A DNA stretch of 64,000 bases. Origin: Panax quinquefolius. Its lineage: Eukaryota; Streptophyta; Magnoliopsida; Apiales; Araliaceae. The position numbers and the translations under genes were made by a program. How positions within the stretch are numbered: the stretch's first letter is position 1; every line of letters begins with the position of its first letter. The DNA lies in the NCBI GenBank assembly GCA_020205615.1, contig CM035160.1, positions 7,919,466-7,983,465 on the forward strand. The letters are read 5' to 3'. The notes beneath the pieces were generated by a model. The model was given only the letters and a program-made list of their open reading frames with translations. It was not told where the DNA came from and made no database searches. This document shows, one piece after another, positions 1 through 11,559 of this stretch.

Positions 1-58
1 CGTTTCTTCCCCTTAGCTTGGCGGCACCTCCGTCCTCTTCCGCTTCTGGATCCTCTGA

Positions 59-487
59 AATAATCAATCCTTCGCCAGACCTCAGGTGTCCTATAATCAG
101 CGAGATCTAAAGTTCGATAAAAACAAGTCGGGGGTTGTTTTCAGTGTTAATCACGGTGTTTCTATGAAGCTAATCGGTTCAATTAACGTTTTTGTCATGT
201 ATTCGATTTCGAATCGCAAAGTTTGGGTTTTTGCGGTTAAGATGGCGGGTGATGAGGATGATGATGATGATGATGGGGTGAATATTAAGTTGATGAAGTC
301 TGCGGTTATTGATTGTTCTGTGTCCATATTTTCTATCAGTGTTTCGTTTGGGTTCTTGATTTTGGGGGAAGATAATGGGGTTAGGGTTTTTCAACTAAGG
401 CCTCTTGTCAAAGGCAAATTGAAGAAACATCATAGATTATTGAACTTGCCTAACGTCAAGATTCAGGCAATTAATGGAGTGAAAAAT
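59..487 (+). pseudogene. Unrecognised plant gene exon fragment
   Basis: An open frame runs from about 59 to a splice-donor-like GTAAGC at 488. The encoded stretch looks like a real protein: hydrophobic beta-strand-like segments, an acidic Asp run (about 254-279), then a segment with LGEDNGVRVFQLRPLVKGK. There is no ATG at the start; the frame is entered through a stop at 56-58. In another frame just upstream (3-62) a Ser/Pro/Ala-rich stretch reads through, so a one-base indel near 56-66 probably splits one exon. I do not recognise the family with confidence; it resembles a plant-conserved protein with beta-propeller-like strands, which is a guess. A Mutator-like repeat starts within 40 bases of the donor, so this is more likely a captured or broken fragment than a working gene. 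Confidence 0.45.
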
Positions 488-499
488 GTAAGCCCAAAG

Positions 500-735
500 T
501 TGTTTTTATTTTTTTGTTTTTATTTTCCATGTCATTTTCTTTATTTTCCTTTTTTTTTACGTCCACGTCAGCGTCACGCAGATAAAAAATTAACGTCTGT
601 CAAATTTTTTTAACGGAATGACCCAATTTAAAAATAAAAATTAGTTCAGTGAGTTAATTTGAAAATTTAAAAGTTCAATCAGGTATTCAATAAAACGTGC
701 TAGTTTCGGTAGCTAAATCATTAGTTTTGCCAAAA
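500..735 (+). repeat. Mutator-like terminal repeat, copy R1a
   Basis: This stretch matches the two ends of the element at 29841-50570. Shared blocks are CCATGTCATTTTCTTT (near 525), GTCCACGTCAG (near 560), AACGTCTGT, a block around AGTTCAGTGAGTTAATTT, and the outer end AATCATTAGTTTTGCC (near 720). Orientation is the same as the right-hand end at 50443-50570. The partner end would lie left of the window. Confidence 0.55.
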
Positions 736-1439
736 TTATTTTATGATGGACTAAAAAAAATAATTTATATGCCTGCATTTATAATAGTTCAAGTTTAACT
801 TTCAAATTGTTCACGCTTGTACACTATATTGATGAACAATGAACTGATGATTATATAGATTCAATATATCTAACTTGATTATTGAATCTTGAACTGAATA
901 ATATTTGTATGACATTTTTAATGTGTTTTATCCTTTTGAATAGAGGAATCGTATTCCAAAGTAATACAAATATAAATGTGCATATTCTTAAAATTCTTGA
1001 AAGACTTATAAGATGATTTTGACTCATAGGGTCCTACTATTTTGTCACAGTTAATGAAGGCCTATTATTTATCTTACTTTGTGTTATGCCATAACATAGG
1101 TTATTACTAAGTGATGTTGAATGACAAGTTAAATTTAAAGGATAGGAAAGTTAATTGCACGTATTCGAGAGAGTATTGTAAATTGGAATGCTAGCATCTG
1201 AAAGAGAATAAAACTTGATTATTCCTCAAGTAGTCAACTCTTTAGAAATAAAGTGCTTGAACTTATTTTCAAAAAGCAACGTGGTGACACCCGGTTGTAG
1301 GGTCGGGACTACAAATAGCAAAAGCGAAAAGTTATCTAATGTGAATGAAAGATTACATGCCTTTGTATTTGTTATTATTGTTGAGAATCTACTATTAATT
1401 GAGGTGTGAAGATTCCAACAATGGATTCTTTATGTGATG
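736..1439. other. Intergenic, no gene seen
   Basis: AT-rich sequence with no supported gene. The last 200 bases may already belong to the degraded copia element that follows, but I could not recognise a domain there. Confidence 0.4.
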
Positions 1440-2560
1440 CCTCTTTTCTGCTCTTTCTACTCTCTCCAACTGTTGGGGTGTGCACCGAGTGATCTGGCCT
1501 GTTTATTGCGTGATGATATTTAGCATGCTAGATTAGGCCATGTGAATTACTCTTATATAAAAATAATGAAAAATTTGGGAATTTTAAAAGATGTTAAAAT
1601 TTCAAATACCAAGAAATGTAAGTGTGTGTGGAAGCCAAAACTACTAAAAAGACATGTAAACCAGTACTTGTTAGAGAATCTGAACCTCTCAGTTTAATTC
1701 ATTTAGACTTAGGTGATATGTCTAGAAATACCTTAAAGTGTGGGGGTGTCTTGCTAAGGTAATGTTAATCCTGTTAGGATTCCGTATGATTCTTGTTTAC
1801 ATTTAAAAAAACATGAGGGACCTAGTGTATCTCAATCTGAGTATGCCCAAATCATAGGTTACTTAATGTATCTTACTAATTGCACAAGACCTGATATATC
1901 ATATGCAGTTAATAGACTCAGCAGATACACTCATAATCCTAATAAGGATCGTTGAATTTGTTTTATGTAGAATACTCAGTATCTACGAGTCTTATTGGAT
2001 TTGGTTTGTATTACTGCGGTAATCCTGCAGTTCTTGAGGGCTATAGTGATGCCAACTGGATCTCTGATTCAAATGAAATCAAATCCACGAGTGGCTACAT
2101 ATTTACCTTAGGAAGAGGAGCAGTTTCTTGGAAGTCTACTAAAAAGACTTGTATAGCTCGCTCTATTATGGAGTCTGAGTTTATTGCCTTAGAGAAGGCA
2201 TGTTCTGAAGCATAGTGGCTCAGAATGTTTTTGGGTAATATTCCTTTGTCGATGAGACCAGTTCCATCTGCGTTTCTACATTGTGATTGCCAAGCTGCTA
2301 TAGGCAGAGCTAAGAATAAGAGCTATAATGGCAAGAGTAGGCATATACGCCTAAGAGATAATATCGTGAGACAGCTGTTGTGTGACAGGATTATATCCCT
2401 TAATTTTGTTAGGTCAGAGTTAAATCTTGTGGATCCTCTGACAAGGCCACTAAGCAAAAGGCTAGTGAGCAATACATCGAAGGGGATGAGACTATTGTCT
2501 ATTATAGAAATCAACAGTGATGGTAATCCAACCTATATAAATGGTAATCCCATGAAGTAA
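1440..2560 (+). pseudogene. Degraded Ty1/copia polyprotein
   Basis: Retrotransposon relic in several frames. Near 1500-1620 the GAG-pre-integrase region is visible (a mutated copy of the conserved H-A-R-L-G-H block), followed near 1620-1720 by the start of the integrase. The rest of integrase and most of reverse transcriptase are missing. At 1830-1950 the end of reverse transcriptase (Y-L-x-x-C-T-R-P-D-I block) resumes, and 1952-2560 encodes RNase H, including the YSDANW and STSGY motifs typical of the copia family, interrupted by a stop near 2213. An internal deletion plus stops and frameshifts make it non-functional. 2560-3070 is the non-coding stretch before the 3' LTR. Confidence 0.85.
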
Positions 2561-3430
2561 GTTCATATGGGTAACAACAAGTCATTGGTTGATTGGTTGA
2601 GACTCTATCCGTTTTATGCATTTTTGAGTTCATCCCTATGGTGTAGGGTAGTGTAATTCTACAGTGTTAGAGGTTGAGTTATAAACTCTTAATGTTTTCC
2701 ATAGTCCTGTTGGGTGATGTGTTTAACTGTAGAACACATTTGATGGAAACACCTATATGAGTGTAGAGGTATTGAGCCTCTTATGAAAAGAACACAGGTT
2801 TTCTAGAGCGCTCATGAATTCCAGGTATGGCGTAAGGCTAAAATGTGCTAAATCGCGTAGAACAACTTCTAATTAAAGTTTGTAGTGTGAGTAATATGAT
2901 TACTGATTCATAATAAGGAAGAAGGTTCATAGAAATTTTCATTTCACCAACTTCGTGTGAATCAAGTCTTATTTACTCTATACATTGGTTCATAGTCCAA
3001 AAGACACCAGTGTTAACGCACTGCATTCTTATATTTCTTACTCAATTTATTTTATTTTTACTTTGTAATATGTTGGGGATTGTTGTATTTTATGTTAAAT
3101 AATATATTACAAAATTAAATAAAAATAAATATATTCATATATTTTGGTGATGAACCATTAAAAGAGTTTAATGTGTAATTTAAATGAGTTATAATTAATA
3201 TATTTATGAAAGTTTTGTAACTGTTTCATTATATATTAATTACATATTATTGGGATATTAATTTTTATTACCGTTGCATGTTTAATAATATTACTGTTGC
3301 TATATATATGTTTGCATATTACTGAATTGCTATCTTTATATATATATATATATTTTGATAACTTCACTGTTGGTGATAGATATACTTTGAAAAAACATTG
3401 CTGAGTTATTTTTGATAGGTTACATTTGCT

Positions 3431-3431
3431 A

Positions 3432-3486
<55 letters not shown>
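3431..3486. repeat. (TA)n microsatellite
   Basis: About 27 TA units inside the copia LTR, ending at the TA that serves as target site of the Stowaway element. Confidence 0.95.
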
Positions 3487-3487
<1 letters not shown>

Positions 3488-3952
3488 TCCCTCCTATCCC
3501 ATAGTTATAAATTTGATTTCTTTTGGCACATAGTTTAAGAAAATCAATTTAAGTGGCAATTTTAACAAAAATTTTCCACATATACCCCTTAATATAGAAT
3601 TAATGAATAAATTAAGTACTCCTTACTTATCACATTGAAACTCTCAACTTAATTGATCATTTTAATCTACATAAACTTTCAACCAATCACAAAATGTTTG
3701 TTATTCCAAATTCATTTATTGAGCCTAAAAAGTTGAATTCTTTTATTGAGAATACAACAACATTAAATGTGATGATAACAATAATTACATTGAATGTTGT
3801 TTTTTCAAAAAAAAAAAAGTAATGGTTGAATATTTATTATAAGGGCATAAAAGTAAAACAATGAACCAACTAAATTTTATAAATAGTAAGTAGCCTATAT
3901 ATTGGGACATCCCAAAATGGAAAATCAGCCTATAACTATGGGACGGAGGGAG
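3487..3952. mobile_element. Stowaway (Tc1/mariner) MITE
   Basis: Starts CTCCCTCCTATCCCATAG and ends with the near-perfect inverse CTATGGGACGGAGGGAG; 21 of 23 terminal bases pair. Flanked on both sides by TA, the Stowaway target site. 466 bp with no coding capacity. It is nested in the copia LTR, so it is younger than that insertion. Confidence 0.88.
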
Positions 3953-4299
3953 TATATATTTAAGTGTCTATTCTAGTATTATATATATAAACAATAAATT
4001 ATATGTATATATTTTATTGTTTATACACGACTTATTTTTGAGTTTGAGTAAGAGAAGATTAGAAGTTGTTCCTGGGTCATTCAACTATTTCAAGTGCTGA
4101 TTAGTTGGGTGAAGAGCCGTTGAATCCTAGAGTAGGATTTCGTTAGTGACCTTAGCACCGAGAAAAGTTCTCCGAGGGGCGAAATTTCTACTTAAGGACA
4201 GTGCACTGCACGCCTCTGCTCAACATAATTCGATAAGTCAAATTTCTGCCATTCTTTTATTTGATAGTTGAATCCTATTTTATTCGTATTTATCCAACA

Positions 4300-4960
4300 T
4301 ATAATACAAAAACATATTCAAAATCCCGACAGAGCATTTTTGCCAAAGTAGTCTTCCTGCAACCTCCCGGAGCTAAAAGTACCACCACTGGCTCGGCATC
4401 CTTGAGTAGCATGACCTTCAAATCTCGAAGCGGACCGTCCAACCCGACAACAAAATCTAGCAGGCCCGGAACACTACACCCATCGCGCCCACTTAAACCA
4501 CCACCATCGATTCTCAGAAGAGAGTATCGAATCCAATTTTTCATTGCTTTCTTTCACTTTTACCAAAGTCTTCATGCTATTCACAGCCACAAATCCTTGC
4601 ACATCTATCTAAAAGAACTTGGATATAGATTGATCCAATTTGACTAGCTTCTTCGAGAAAACATATGGTTTGTAGGCGTTCCAACACTGAATTGTACTGC
4701 AATTAGCAACGATCTTTATGCCATGGTTTAATCGGCCGATGAAGATGTCAGTCTCTTCTTGTGGGCGGTCCAAAACTCTGTTTAGCTCCTCGATTTCATC
4801 AAACACTGGCTTAATTGATGTTAGGGTTTTGGACAGGGTTTTGAGATTGGATTTGAAATTTAGGGTTTGTTTTGCAACTTCTATTATAGCTTTAAATAAT
4901 TCACTGAAGGCCGACCCCAAAGCAGCCCCGCCAATAATTTCATCTTTAACTGATTTGTTT
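4300..4960 (-). pseudogene. RPW8-type NLR (CCR-NLR) fragment
   Basis: Remnant of an immune receptor of the ADR1/NRG1 class. Reading leftward from 4960: an IIGGAALGSAF block typical of RPW8 N-termini, then the RPW8 four-helix domain (to about 4610) with a Leu/Lys-rich pattern and an acidic E-E-L-N-R-V-L-D block, then VVGLDGPLRDLKVMLL and a P-loop region. Lesions: no ATG (the stretch before IIGGAA has none), an in-frame TAG at 4609-4611, a frameshift near 4515-4540, and Gly-to-Arg inside the P-loop (PGGCRKTTLA instead of GxxGxGKT). The gene stops just past the P-loop, where the copia LTR begins. NB-ARC remainder and LRRs are absent. Confidence 0.85.
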
Positions 4961-5379
4961 TATAATTTCCTTAATTATATTTGTAAATAATTAAATAAAA
5001 ATTTATTTGATAATAATTAAAAAATAATTGAATATATTTTAATTTATTTTCTTGTTTTTTGGCTAACTTTTCTAATTTATATTATTATATTTTTAAATAA
5101 CTAAACAAAAATTCATTTGATATTAATTACAAAAATAATTAAATAGATTTTTCATTTATTTTCTTATTTTTGACAAACTTTTCTAATTTATATTATTATT
5201 TGTAAAGAATTAAATAAAAATTTATTTGGTATTAATTACAAAAATAATTAAATATATTTTTCATTTATTTTCTTGTTTTTTTTGGCTAGCTTTTCTAATT
5301 TATATTATACCTTAAAATAATTATTTTATTTTCTCAATAAATTTTCCCTTTTAGATCCATGTAATCAAGGTCACGTGTG

Positions 5380-5600
5380 ATAATTCTTGACACATAAGCT
5401 TTTTTTTTACAAGTCAGTTGTTATGTGTCAAATTCCGTTTAAAGTCAAATGACTTAACAGTTTTTGTAACGGTTTGTAAAAAAAGTAAAGTTCAGTGAGT
5501 TGACGGTAAGAAAAAAAAGTTTAGTAACTCATTTGTAAGTTGATCTAAAGTAGAGTGACCTAAAAAACATTTATCCCACTTAATAATAGTGGCACAAACT
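5380..5600 (+). repeat. Possible diverged relative of the R1 terminal repeat
   Basis: Shows the same order of blocks as R1a in weaker form: a T-run followed by a CAAGTCAG-like block, then AAGTTCAGTGAGTT and a GTGACC block. Similarity is patchy and could be a different Mutator-like family. It lies 400 bases from the NLR fragment. Confidence 0.3.
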
Positions 5601-6154
5601 AATGCTAATACTCCTAACATTACATTCTTTATTCTTACTTTACCAAGTGTCAGAGGTTTGAAGGATGTTAGGAGTTGATAGCTCAACTATAAATTTGCAT
5701 AAAATAGGGGTTAGATGACAATTATGATGTGAAGGACCTATAGATTAAAACATGGATATATTCAGAAAGTTTTAGTTCACTGTTTTAACATATAATATTA
5801 CACTTGTAATTGTGAGCAAACCACAAGATGAGACATAGTCGGGGATCTTGTGTGAAGTTATTGTTAGAGTAGTAAAAGTAGTAAATTCATGCCAGAAACA
5901 GTCAAAAAAAATTTACCTTATAAAATGGGACGGAGTGAGTAGTGATGACAAAACAAATCCTGTTAAAATTTTCTATTTTATGTATATTGTATATATCTGT
6001 TTTTATATGTCATTAAGTATTGATTACTTATGATTACTCTACTACAATTGTTTCTTCTATTTGTATGTTTCTATATGTGATCTCTCACCCATGAGTTCTT
6101 TGAACAATTTATATTTTGACCAGTAAATTTTATATTATTGCTTTCTTTCTTGAG
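5601..6154. other. AT-rich DNA with a Stowaway end
   Basis: No gene seen. A single Stowaway-like terminus GGGACGGAGTGAGTA sits at about 5927-5941 with no partner end nearby. The last 100 bases should be the intron before the first recognised LPA1 exon. Confidence 0.4.
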
Positions 6155-8934
6155 GAAGAGGGGAAGGAAAGAAAGCAGCTGATTGCCTCCGGACTGCTTT
6201 GAGAGAATATGATCTCAAATTTGGAACAATTCTTAATGATCCAGATTTGGCCTCCTTCAGAGCTTTGCCTGAATTTATGGAAATGCAGGAAGAGGTTTAT
6301 TGCTCTAATCCTCAGTTGTTGTTTTCTTTTTGCTTGTATATTGTTAAAACATGTCATTTGAGTTGCTAATGGAATGGGAGTTTACAATTCATCTTTTATC
6401 AGGGTTTTTTAACTCCTAAAACAGGGGAGTAATAGATGATACTCAAAGGTTGAAAAATCTGTTAGATCCTTGCGTCACGGATATCACATCATGTTGCTAA
6501 TTGTCTTATCTACAGGCTAGGCTAGGTGGGGAAGATATAGGATACAGTTTCCGAAGAGATCTCAAACTCATTAGTGAAGTCCAAGCCCCATTTCGTGGAG
6601 TAAGAAGATTCTTCTATGTGGCCTTTACTGCAGCTGCAGGAATCTCTTTGCTCTTTACCATACCTAGACTCTTACTTGCAATCAAAGGTGGCGACGGAGC
6701 TCCTGATATCTTGGAAACTGCTGGAAATGCTGCCATCAATGTCGGAGGTAATCAGTTATCCGCTTTGCTCAAAATATTATGGTGTGCTTTTATTTCAAAT
6801 TGGGCTCAATGTTCTAAAAATCCATGCCTAGGTCTGATTAATTCCCGTCTAGGTGCTCCTCTACCGCCTTAATTCGGCTAGGCACCTAGGCTCCGCCTAG
6901 GCAGAATCAAACCTCTACTTTGAAGCTCTACAATACTTGAATAAATTTGTTTAGTCTTAAAAGATTGTTTTTTTGGTAATGTTTCATGTAAAATTTAAAA
7001 AAATTCATATACTTTATTTTTTGTATAGTATAACAAGTATATACAGAAAAATAAATAAATGAGGTCGCCTAAGAAAACGCCTAATCTGCTTGGGAAAACA
7101 CCTAACTATCGCCTAGGCGCTAGGCGTCTCCTCCGCCGCCTAGGTCCACCTGTTAGGTTTTTAGAACACTGATTGGGCTGGTAACTTTATATTTCTGATC
7201 ATTACCTTAAAAGTAATCATTACCCAATGGCTTGTTTCTTAAAATGACTAAGCTTTTGAACCAGCCATCTGCAGGTGTTGTGGTCTTTGTGGCATTATTT
7301 TTCTGGGAAAACAAGAAAGAGGAGGAACAACTTTCGCAAATATCACGAGATGAAACTTTATCAAGGTTGCCTTTGCGCCTTTCAACTAGTCGGGTTGTTG
7401 AACTTGTTCAATTACGGGACACTGTCAGGCCCGTCAGTACCAACACTTCTGCTTACTTGTATTATTTATGGTTTATATATCTAATGCTTGAAGTTATATT
7501 ATTTAATAATATTGTTTCAAATGATCTTGTCAAAAATTAATGTTTCAACTTTAAAATGATGTATGTCTCTAGGTTATATTGGCTGGGAAGAAAGAAACAG
7601 TCTCATTGGCAATCCAGAAGGCTGAGAGGTACAGAACTGAGCTCCTTAGACGAGGCGTGCTTCTGGTTCCTGTTATATGGGGTGAAAACAGGGAACCACA
7701 ATTGGAGAAGAAAGGCTTTGGTCTGCCAAGAAAGGCAGCCACTTCTCTTCCTTCTATAGGGGTAAGATGGAAGAACTACCAAATACGATTGTATTGGCTA
7801 GCATTATCCTTCTAGCTGACTAACTCACGCTGTTTCACTCTTGTGAGGCCAAGCATATGCTTGTGCAGGAGTATTTTAGATGTAAAAAGATAATTGCTTG
7901 TGTAAAAGTGTGTGATGTCGGCAGTAACAATTTTATATTGAGGTTTAAATTTTATAGTTACACTTTTGTTTGAAGAATTCTTAGGATTTATAACTTTTTC
8001 TATTCCTTGACATCATCTAAATTGCATCATGGTAGGAAGATTTTGAGAAGCGTGCTCAGTCAATTACTGCAAAATCAAAATTGAAAGCTGAGGTTCGATT
8101 CAGGGCTGAGGTTGTATCACCTTCTGAATGGGAAAGGTCAGTGCTAGTTCATTTAAACTGCAAAAGGGTTGTTGGATTTGAATATACTTTTAAATAGATT
8201 TTCTTTCAAACTGAAATTCTGTCCTTCTGTCTTTCAAACTGAAACTGTAATTAATCAGGTGGATAAGGGATCAACAAACCTCTGAAGGAGTTATTCCCGG
8301 TGAGGATGTCTACATAATACTGCGTCTAGATGGTCGAGTTCGAAGATCAGGGAGGGTTGGTGCTTCCTGTGGAGATTCTTCAATATTCATGTTTCTGCTT
8401 ACCCTATTTATCCTATTATTAGTAGTTTTTCCTCTTGGATTGAAGTAGTATTTATATTGGTTAATAGGCTTGGGTGGATGCCAACAAAATATGGGTCGAT
8501 GAAATCTAGTTATGGAAATAATTATAATATCTCAATACTACTATGGCATATGCGAAGACTGCATAGACAGAAAAAATTCAAATATATAAAAACTTGGTTA
8601 ACTGAATTGGTTTAAAGACCTTAGTACTTTTAATTTTCACAGTAACCAAAATGCATATGAATTGACGCAACACTGATCAAGTCCTTGCGAAAAATAATGC
8701 TACTAGTTAGAACTATTTGGGATTTCTTATATTTAGTGCTAACTTAAACCGATAAAGATATTGTGTAAAATAATGATGCCTTGCATTTCTATCAGCCAGT
8801 TACCAGTAATATAGTTTATTAATCATTATATATTACCATCTTCTCTTTTACTTCCGCAGGGTATGCCTGACTGGCAAAAAATTGTGGAGGAGCTGCCGCC
8901 AATGGACGCATTGCTGAGCAAACTAGAAAGATAA
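6155..8934 (+). CDS. LPA1: LOW PSII ACCUMULATION 1, 3' exons
   Basis: LPA1 is an intrinsic thylakoid TPR protein that helps assemble photosystem II. Seven exons read in phase: about 6155-6294, 6516-6747, 7275-7432, 7573-7761, 8036-8136, 8259-8355, 8860-8934 (TAA), all with GT-AG borders. They encode about 330 residues: the last TPR helix (LREYDLKFGTILNDPDL), two membrane segments (FFYVAFTAAAGISLLFTIP and GVVVFVALFFW), then the soluble C-terminal domain ending DALLSKLER. The match to the plant family is strong along the whole length, with no stops or frameshifts. Known LPA1 is about 450 residues, so the transit peptide and most TPRs are missing: I find no such exon in the 6 kb upstream, which holds only repeats and gene fragments. 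It is therefore 5'-truncated, or split by a very long intron. Confidence 0.88.
6807..7171. mobile_element. hAT-type MITE in an LPA1 intron
   Basis: Terminal inverted repeats CAATGTTCTAAAAATCC and its partner ending GGTTTTTAGAACACTG, flanked by a perfect 8-bp duplication ATTGGGCT (6799-6806 and 7172-7179). 365 bp, non-coding, unusually GC-rich near the ends with many GCCTAGGCG-like palindromes. It lies fully inside the intron 6748-7274. Confidence 0.9.
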
Positions 8935-9739
8935 TATGAGTTGTGTGTTTTAATTCTGTGAGTGGCTCAAGTCGAAAGAAAGGCAAGGTTCTCAAGATGT
9001 TAACTGGATTATTCTCCTTTGTTTTTCTGGAAAGGTGTCATGTTGTATATTTTTTCAAAAAATTTACATGTTAGGGAATTGGAAATGAAGTTGGGGGTCC
9101 TGGCACTAGCACCCCACCCTTGTTCAAATCTTCAATGCATTGATTCTAACCTCCTTGGGGTTCTTATTTATATAATAATTTGTCTTTGGTAGGTATTGAA
9201 AAGGTCATTATAACCAAATTATCTGGCAATGAGAACTCAAAAGAATCTCTAGACCAATAAGAACTTTCCTTCAACATATTGCACTTCTGTCCAATCTTGT
9301 TTAAATCTTTGGGTTTGGTTTGGTTTGGTATTGTACGTTGTTGTGGATGTGTTGAAATAAGTGCAAATGCTAGATGCCGCCTCAATTTGTCAACCGAATT
9401 CCACTTGTTTACTCCATTTTTTAAAACTAAAATTCTCCTCTTTTTTCACCTAATTAATTAAATAAATAGACGAGTCATCTGTCATGCCGATGCACATGGC
9501 CTATAGACTTCACCAATTAAAATATTGACTACCTTCAATACTATAATCACAGCACCATTTTAAATAAGACTATAATTTCTATTTGAATCATATATTGTCT
9601 TTTTTAAATCTTTTTATTATAATAGATTATCAAATGCACTTATAATTTTATTTAAATTCAACTAATTAATTAATTTAAATTAATTAAAACTCATAAAATC
9701 TCCTTGAATAGAGCATTTAACATTCTAAATTAAGGAGAG

Positions 9740-9796
<57 letters not shown>

Positions 9797-10060
9797 CAAA
9801 TTCGACCTGAGCTTGTCTAAGATGACAAGCAAGAGGATGATAAAAATTAAATTGATTTCTCAAATCGAATGTGCTTAATTCACGGGTTACCAAAAGAAAT
9901 GTCACATTTAATAATTTTCGAACAAGAATATTACTAACTTTTATTTCTTTTTATATGTATGAATATAATGGGTCAAGTGGGGTGGCATTTTGGTAAATGC
10001 AAGTATATATGCAACCACCAAAAACAATACCATACCCATATAATATTCTCAAGACTAAAA
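8935..10060. other. Intergenic, LPA1 to RALF
   Basis: LPA1 3' flank, then AT-rich DNA. A (TA)n run of about 27 units lies at 9739-9792. No gene supported. Confidence 0.6.
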
Positions 10061-10061
10061 C

Positions 10062-10070
10062 TATTTAAAA
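10062..10070 (+). promoter_or_regulatory. Candidate TATA box of the RALF gene
   Basis: TATTTAAAA about 100 bases before the RALF ATG, a plausible spacing for a plant TATA box. A second candidate, CATATAATAT, lies about 25 bases upstream. Confidence 0.35.
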
Positions 10071-10168
10071 GGACTTGCCAGCCCACTTTCTTGTCTTGTT
10101 AAACAAAGGCAACGCATAGAAAAAGTAGTCGAGGAGAAGAAGAAAGAGACCATTTCATAACAACAACA

Positions 10169-10516
10169 ATGGCAAATTCTTCTGGTTTCCACTTCATGTT
10201 CATCATCGCTTTGTTCGCCGCATTAATGATCTGGTCGTCCGCCAGTACTATTCCGGCCGGCGGCTACGACTGGACGCCTGTGAAACAGGCATGCACAGGC
10301 TCCATAGCCGAGTGCATGGCCGGTGGAGAATTCGACATGGATTCAGAGAGCAACAGGCGCATATTAGCAACCAACAACTACATAAGCTACGGAGCGCTGC
10401 AGAGGAACAGTGTTCCTTGCTCACAGAGGGGTGCATCCTACTATAACTGCAAACAAGGTGCTCAAGCTAACCCCTACAACCGTGGCTGCAGCGCCATTAC
10501 TCGGTGCCGGAGTTGA
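10169..10516 (+). CDS. RALF-like secreted peptide precursor
   Basis: Single-exon gene for a 115-residue precursor of a Rapid Alkalinization Factor, a cysteine-rich peptide hormone sensed by FERONIA-type receptor kinases at the cell surface. Residues 1-27 are a hydrophobic signal peptide. The pro-region is followed by the RRILA site (residues 69-73), where a site-1 subtilase cleaves. The mature part carries the receptor-binding motif YISYGAL and four cysteines in the family order (PCSQRG...YYNC, then RGCSAITRCRS). ATG at 10169 is the only sensible start; TGA ends it. Length and all key residues are typical of the RALF1/23/33 class, so it looks functional. Which paralogue it is cannot be told from the sequence alone. 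Confidence 0.96.
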   Translation: MANSSGFHFMFIIALFAALMIWSSASTIPAGGYDWTPVKQACTGSIAECMAGGEFDMDSESNRRILATNNYISYGALQRNSVPCSQRGASYYNCKQGAQANPYNRGCSAITRCRS

Positions 10517-11559
10517 TTTTAATTTCTAGCTAGCTAGTTTATTTTTGTCATGTATAATTAATTTACAATTTGATTATGGTGATAATTGTTCAACATTGTT
10601 TGTTCTTAATTGCCTGCAACAAACTTCTTGTTGTCTTTAATTAATGATTATGATTATGATTATGGTAATTAGATATGCTCTAATTCATTGCTTTCATCCT
10701 AATCCTCAGTTAATCTTCTCTCTTGAACTTCAATTTTTTTGGCAAGTTTTTGAATACATTGTTCAAAATATTGTTAATGAAGAGGGAAAAAGAGCAACTA
10801 TTAAATTAAAAAAATGAAAGCGTCGGTTACCAGCCAAGCTTAAAATATTTGGAGTAAAAATAATTTACCCTTTAGACCTGGTAAAAGAGTAGATCTTCCG
10901 ACATCTAGTAAAGATACTGGATACCACCTGCTGGTTGTTGACCATATAAAAGGAGAGTAAAAAGCATGGCGAAGAACAGTACTTTTTGATTTCAAGAGAA
11001 GACACAAAGCATCAATGCTATAAACTCTTTCAATCATAGAAGCAAAATTACATTGTTTTACCATACACGCCAGTAACACTTCATAAAGGTAGTAGCACCA
11101 ATCATGTAAGCAACTGAGAATTGATGATTCATAGTCTTTATCCATAGTCTACAAATATCTCATCTCATAAGTAAAAAGATTATTTTTTTTACAATGAATA
11201 TTTACTTATCAATCACACCCACAAGCAAAACTGTATTTTGGGAAAGAAAAACGGGGTACATTCTGGTGCAAACAATCATGTCCCATACCAGCTGCATTAA
11301 GAATAGTAGAATTTAGAGTTGATTATATAATAGTAACATCTATCCAACAGCTGCAATCGCTGTTGAATTCATACATTTGATGACAATATCCAAAGAAAAC
11401 ACTTGTCTAGAAGATTCTTAGCTACATAAATATCAAGGTGGCAAAATCGGTCCTACTTGCCGCAATATGTAACCAAGAAGGAAAAATGACAACAAAGGTA
11501 GGCACAAAAGAAACCATATGAACCACTAAATGACATTCACTTTGAAGAGACTGATAATA
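10517..11559. other. Intergenic, RALF to HSBP
   Basis: 3' flank of RALF with a short ATTATG repeat near 10640-10665, then the downstream flank of HSBP (minus strand). Short open frames here show no family features. Confidence 0.5.

Larger units (their letters stand above)
3071..4299 (+). repeat. 3' LTR of the copia element
   Basis: It begins TGTTGGGGATTG and ends ATCCAACA, so the termini are the inverted hexamers TGTTGG/CCAACA. The 3' part (4080-4250) has the GC-richer block usual near the R/U5 part of such LTRs. It is swollen by a (TA)n run and an inserted Stowaway MITE. The 5' LTR is not visible, so no target duplication can be tested. Its right edge abuts the NLR fragment. Confidence 0.7.
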
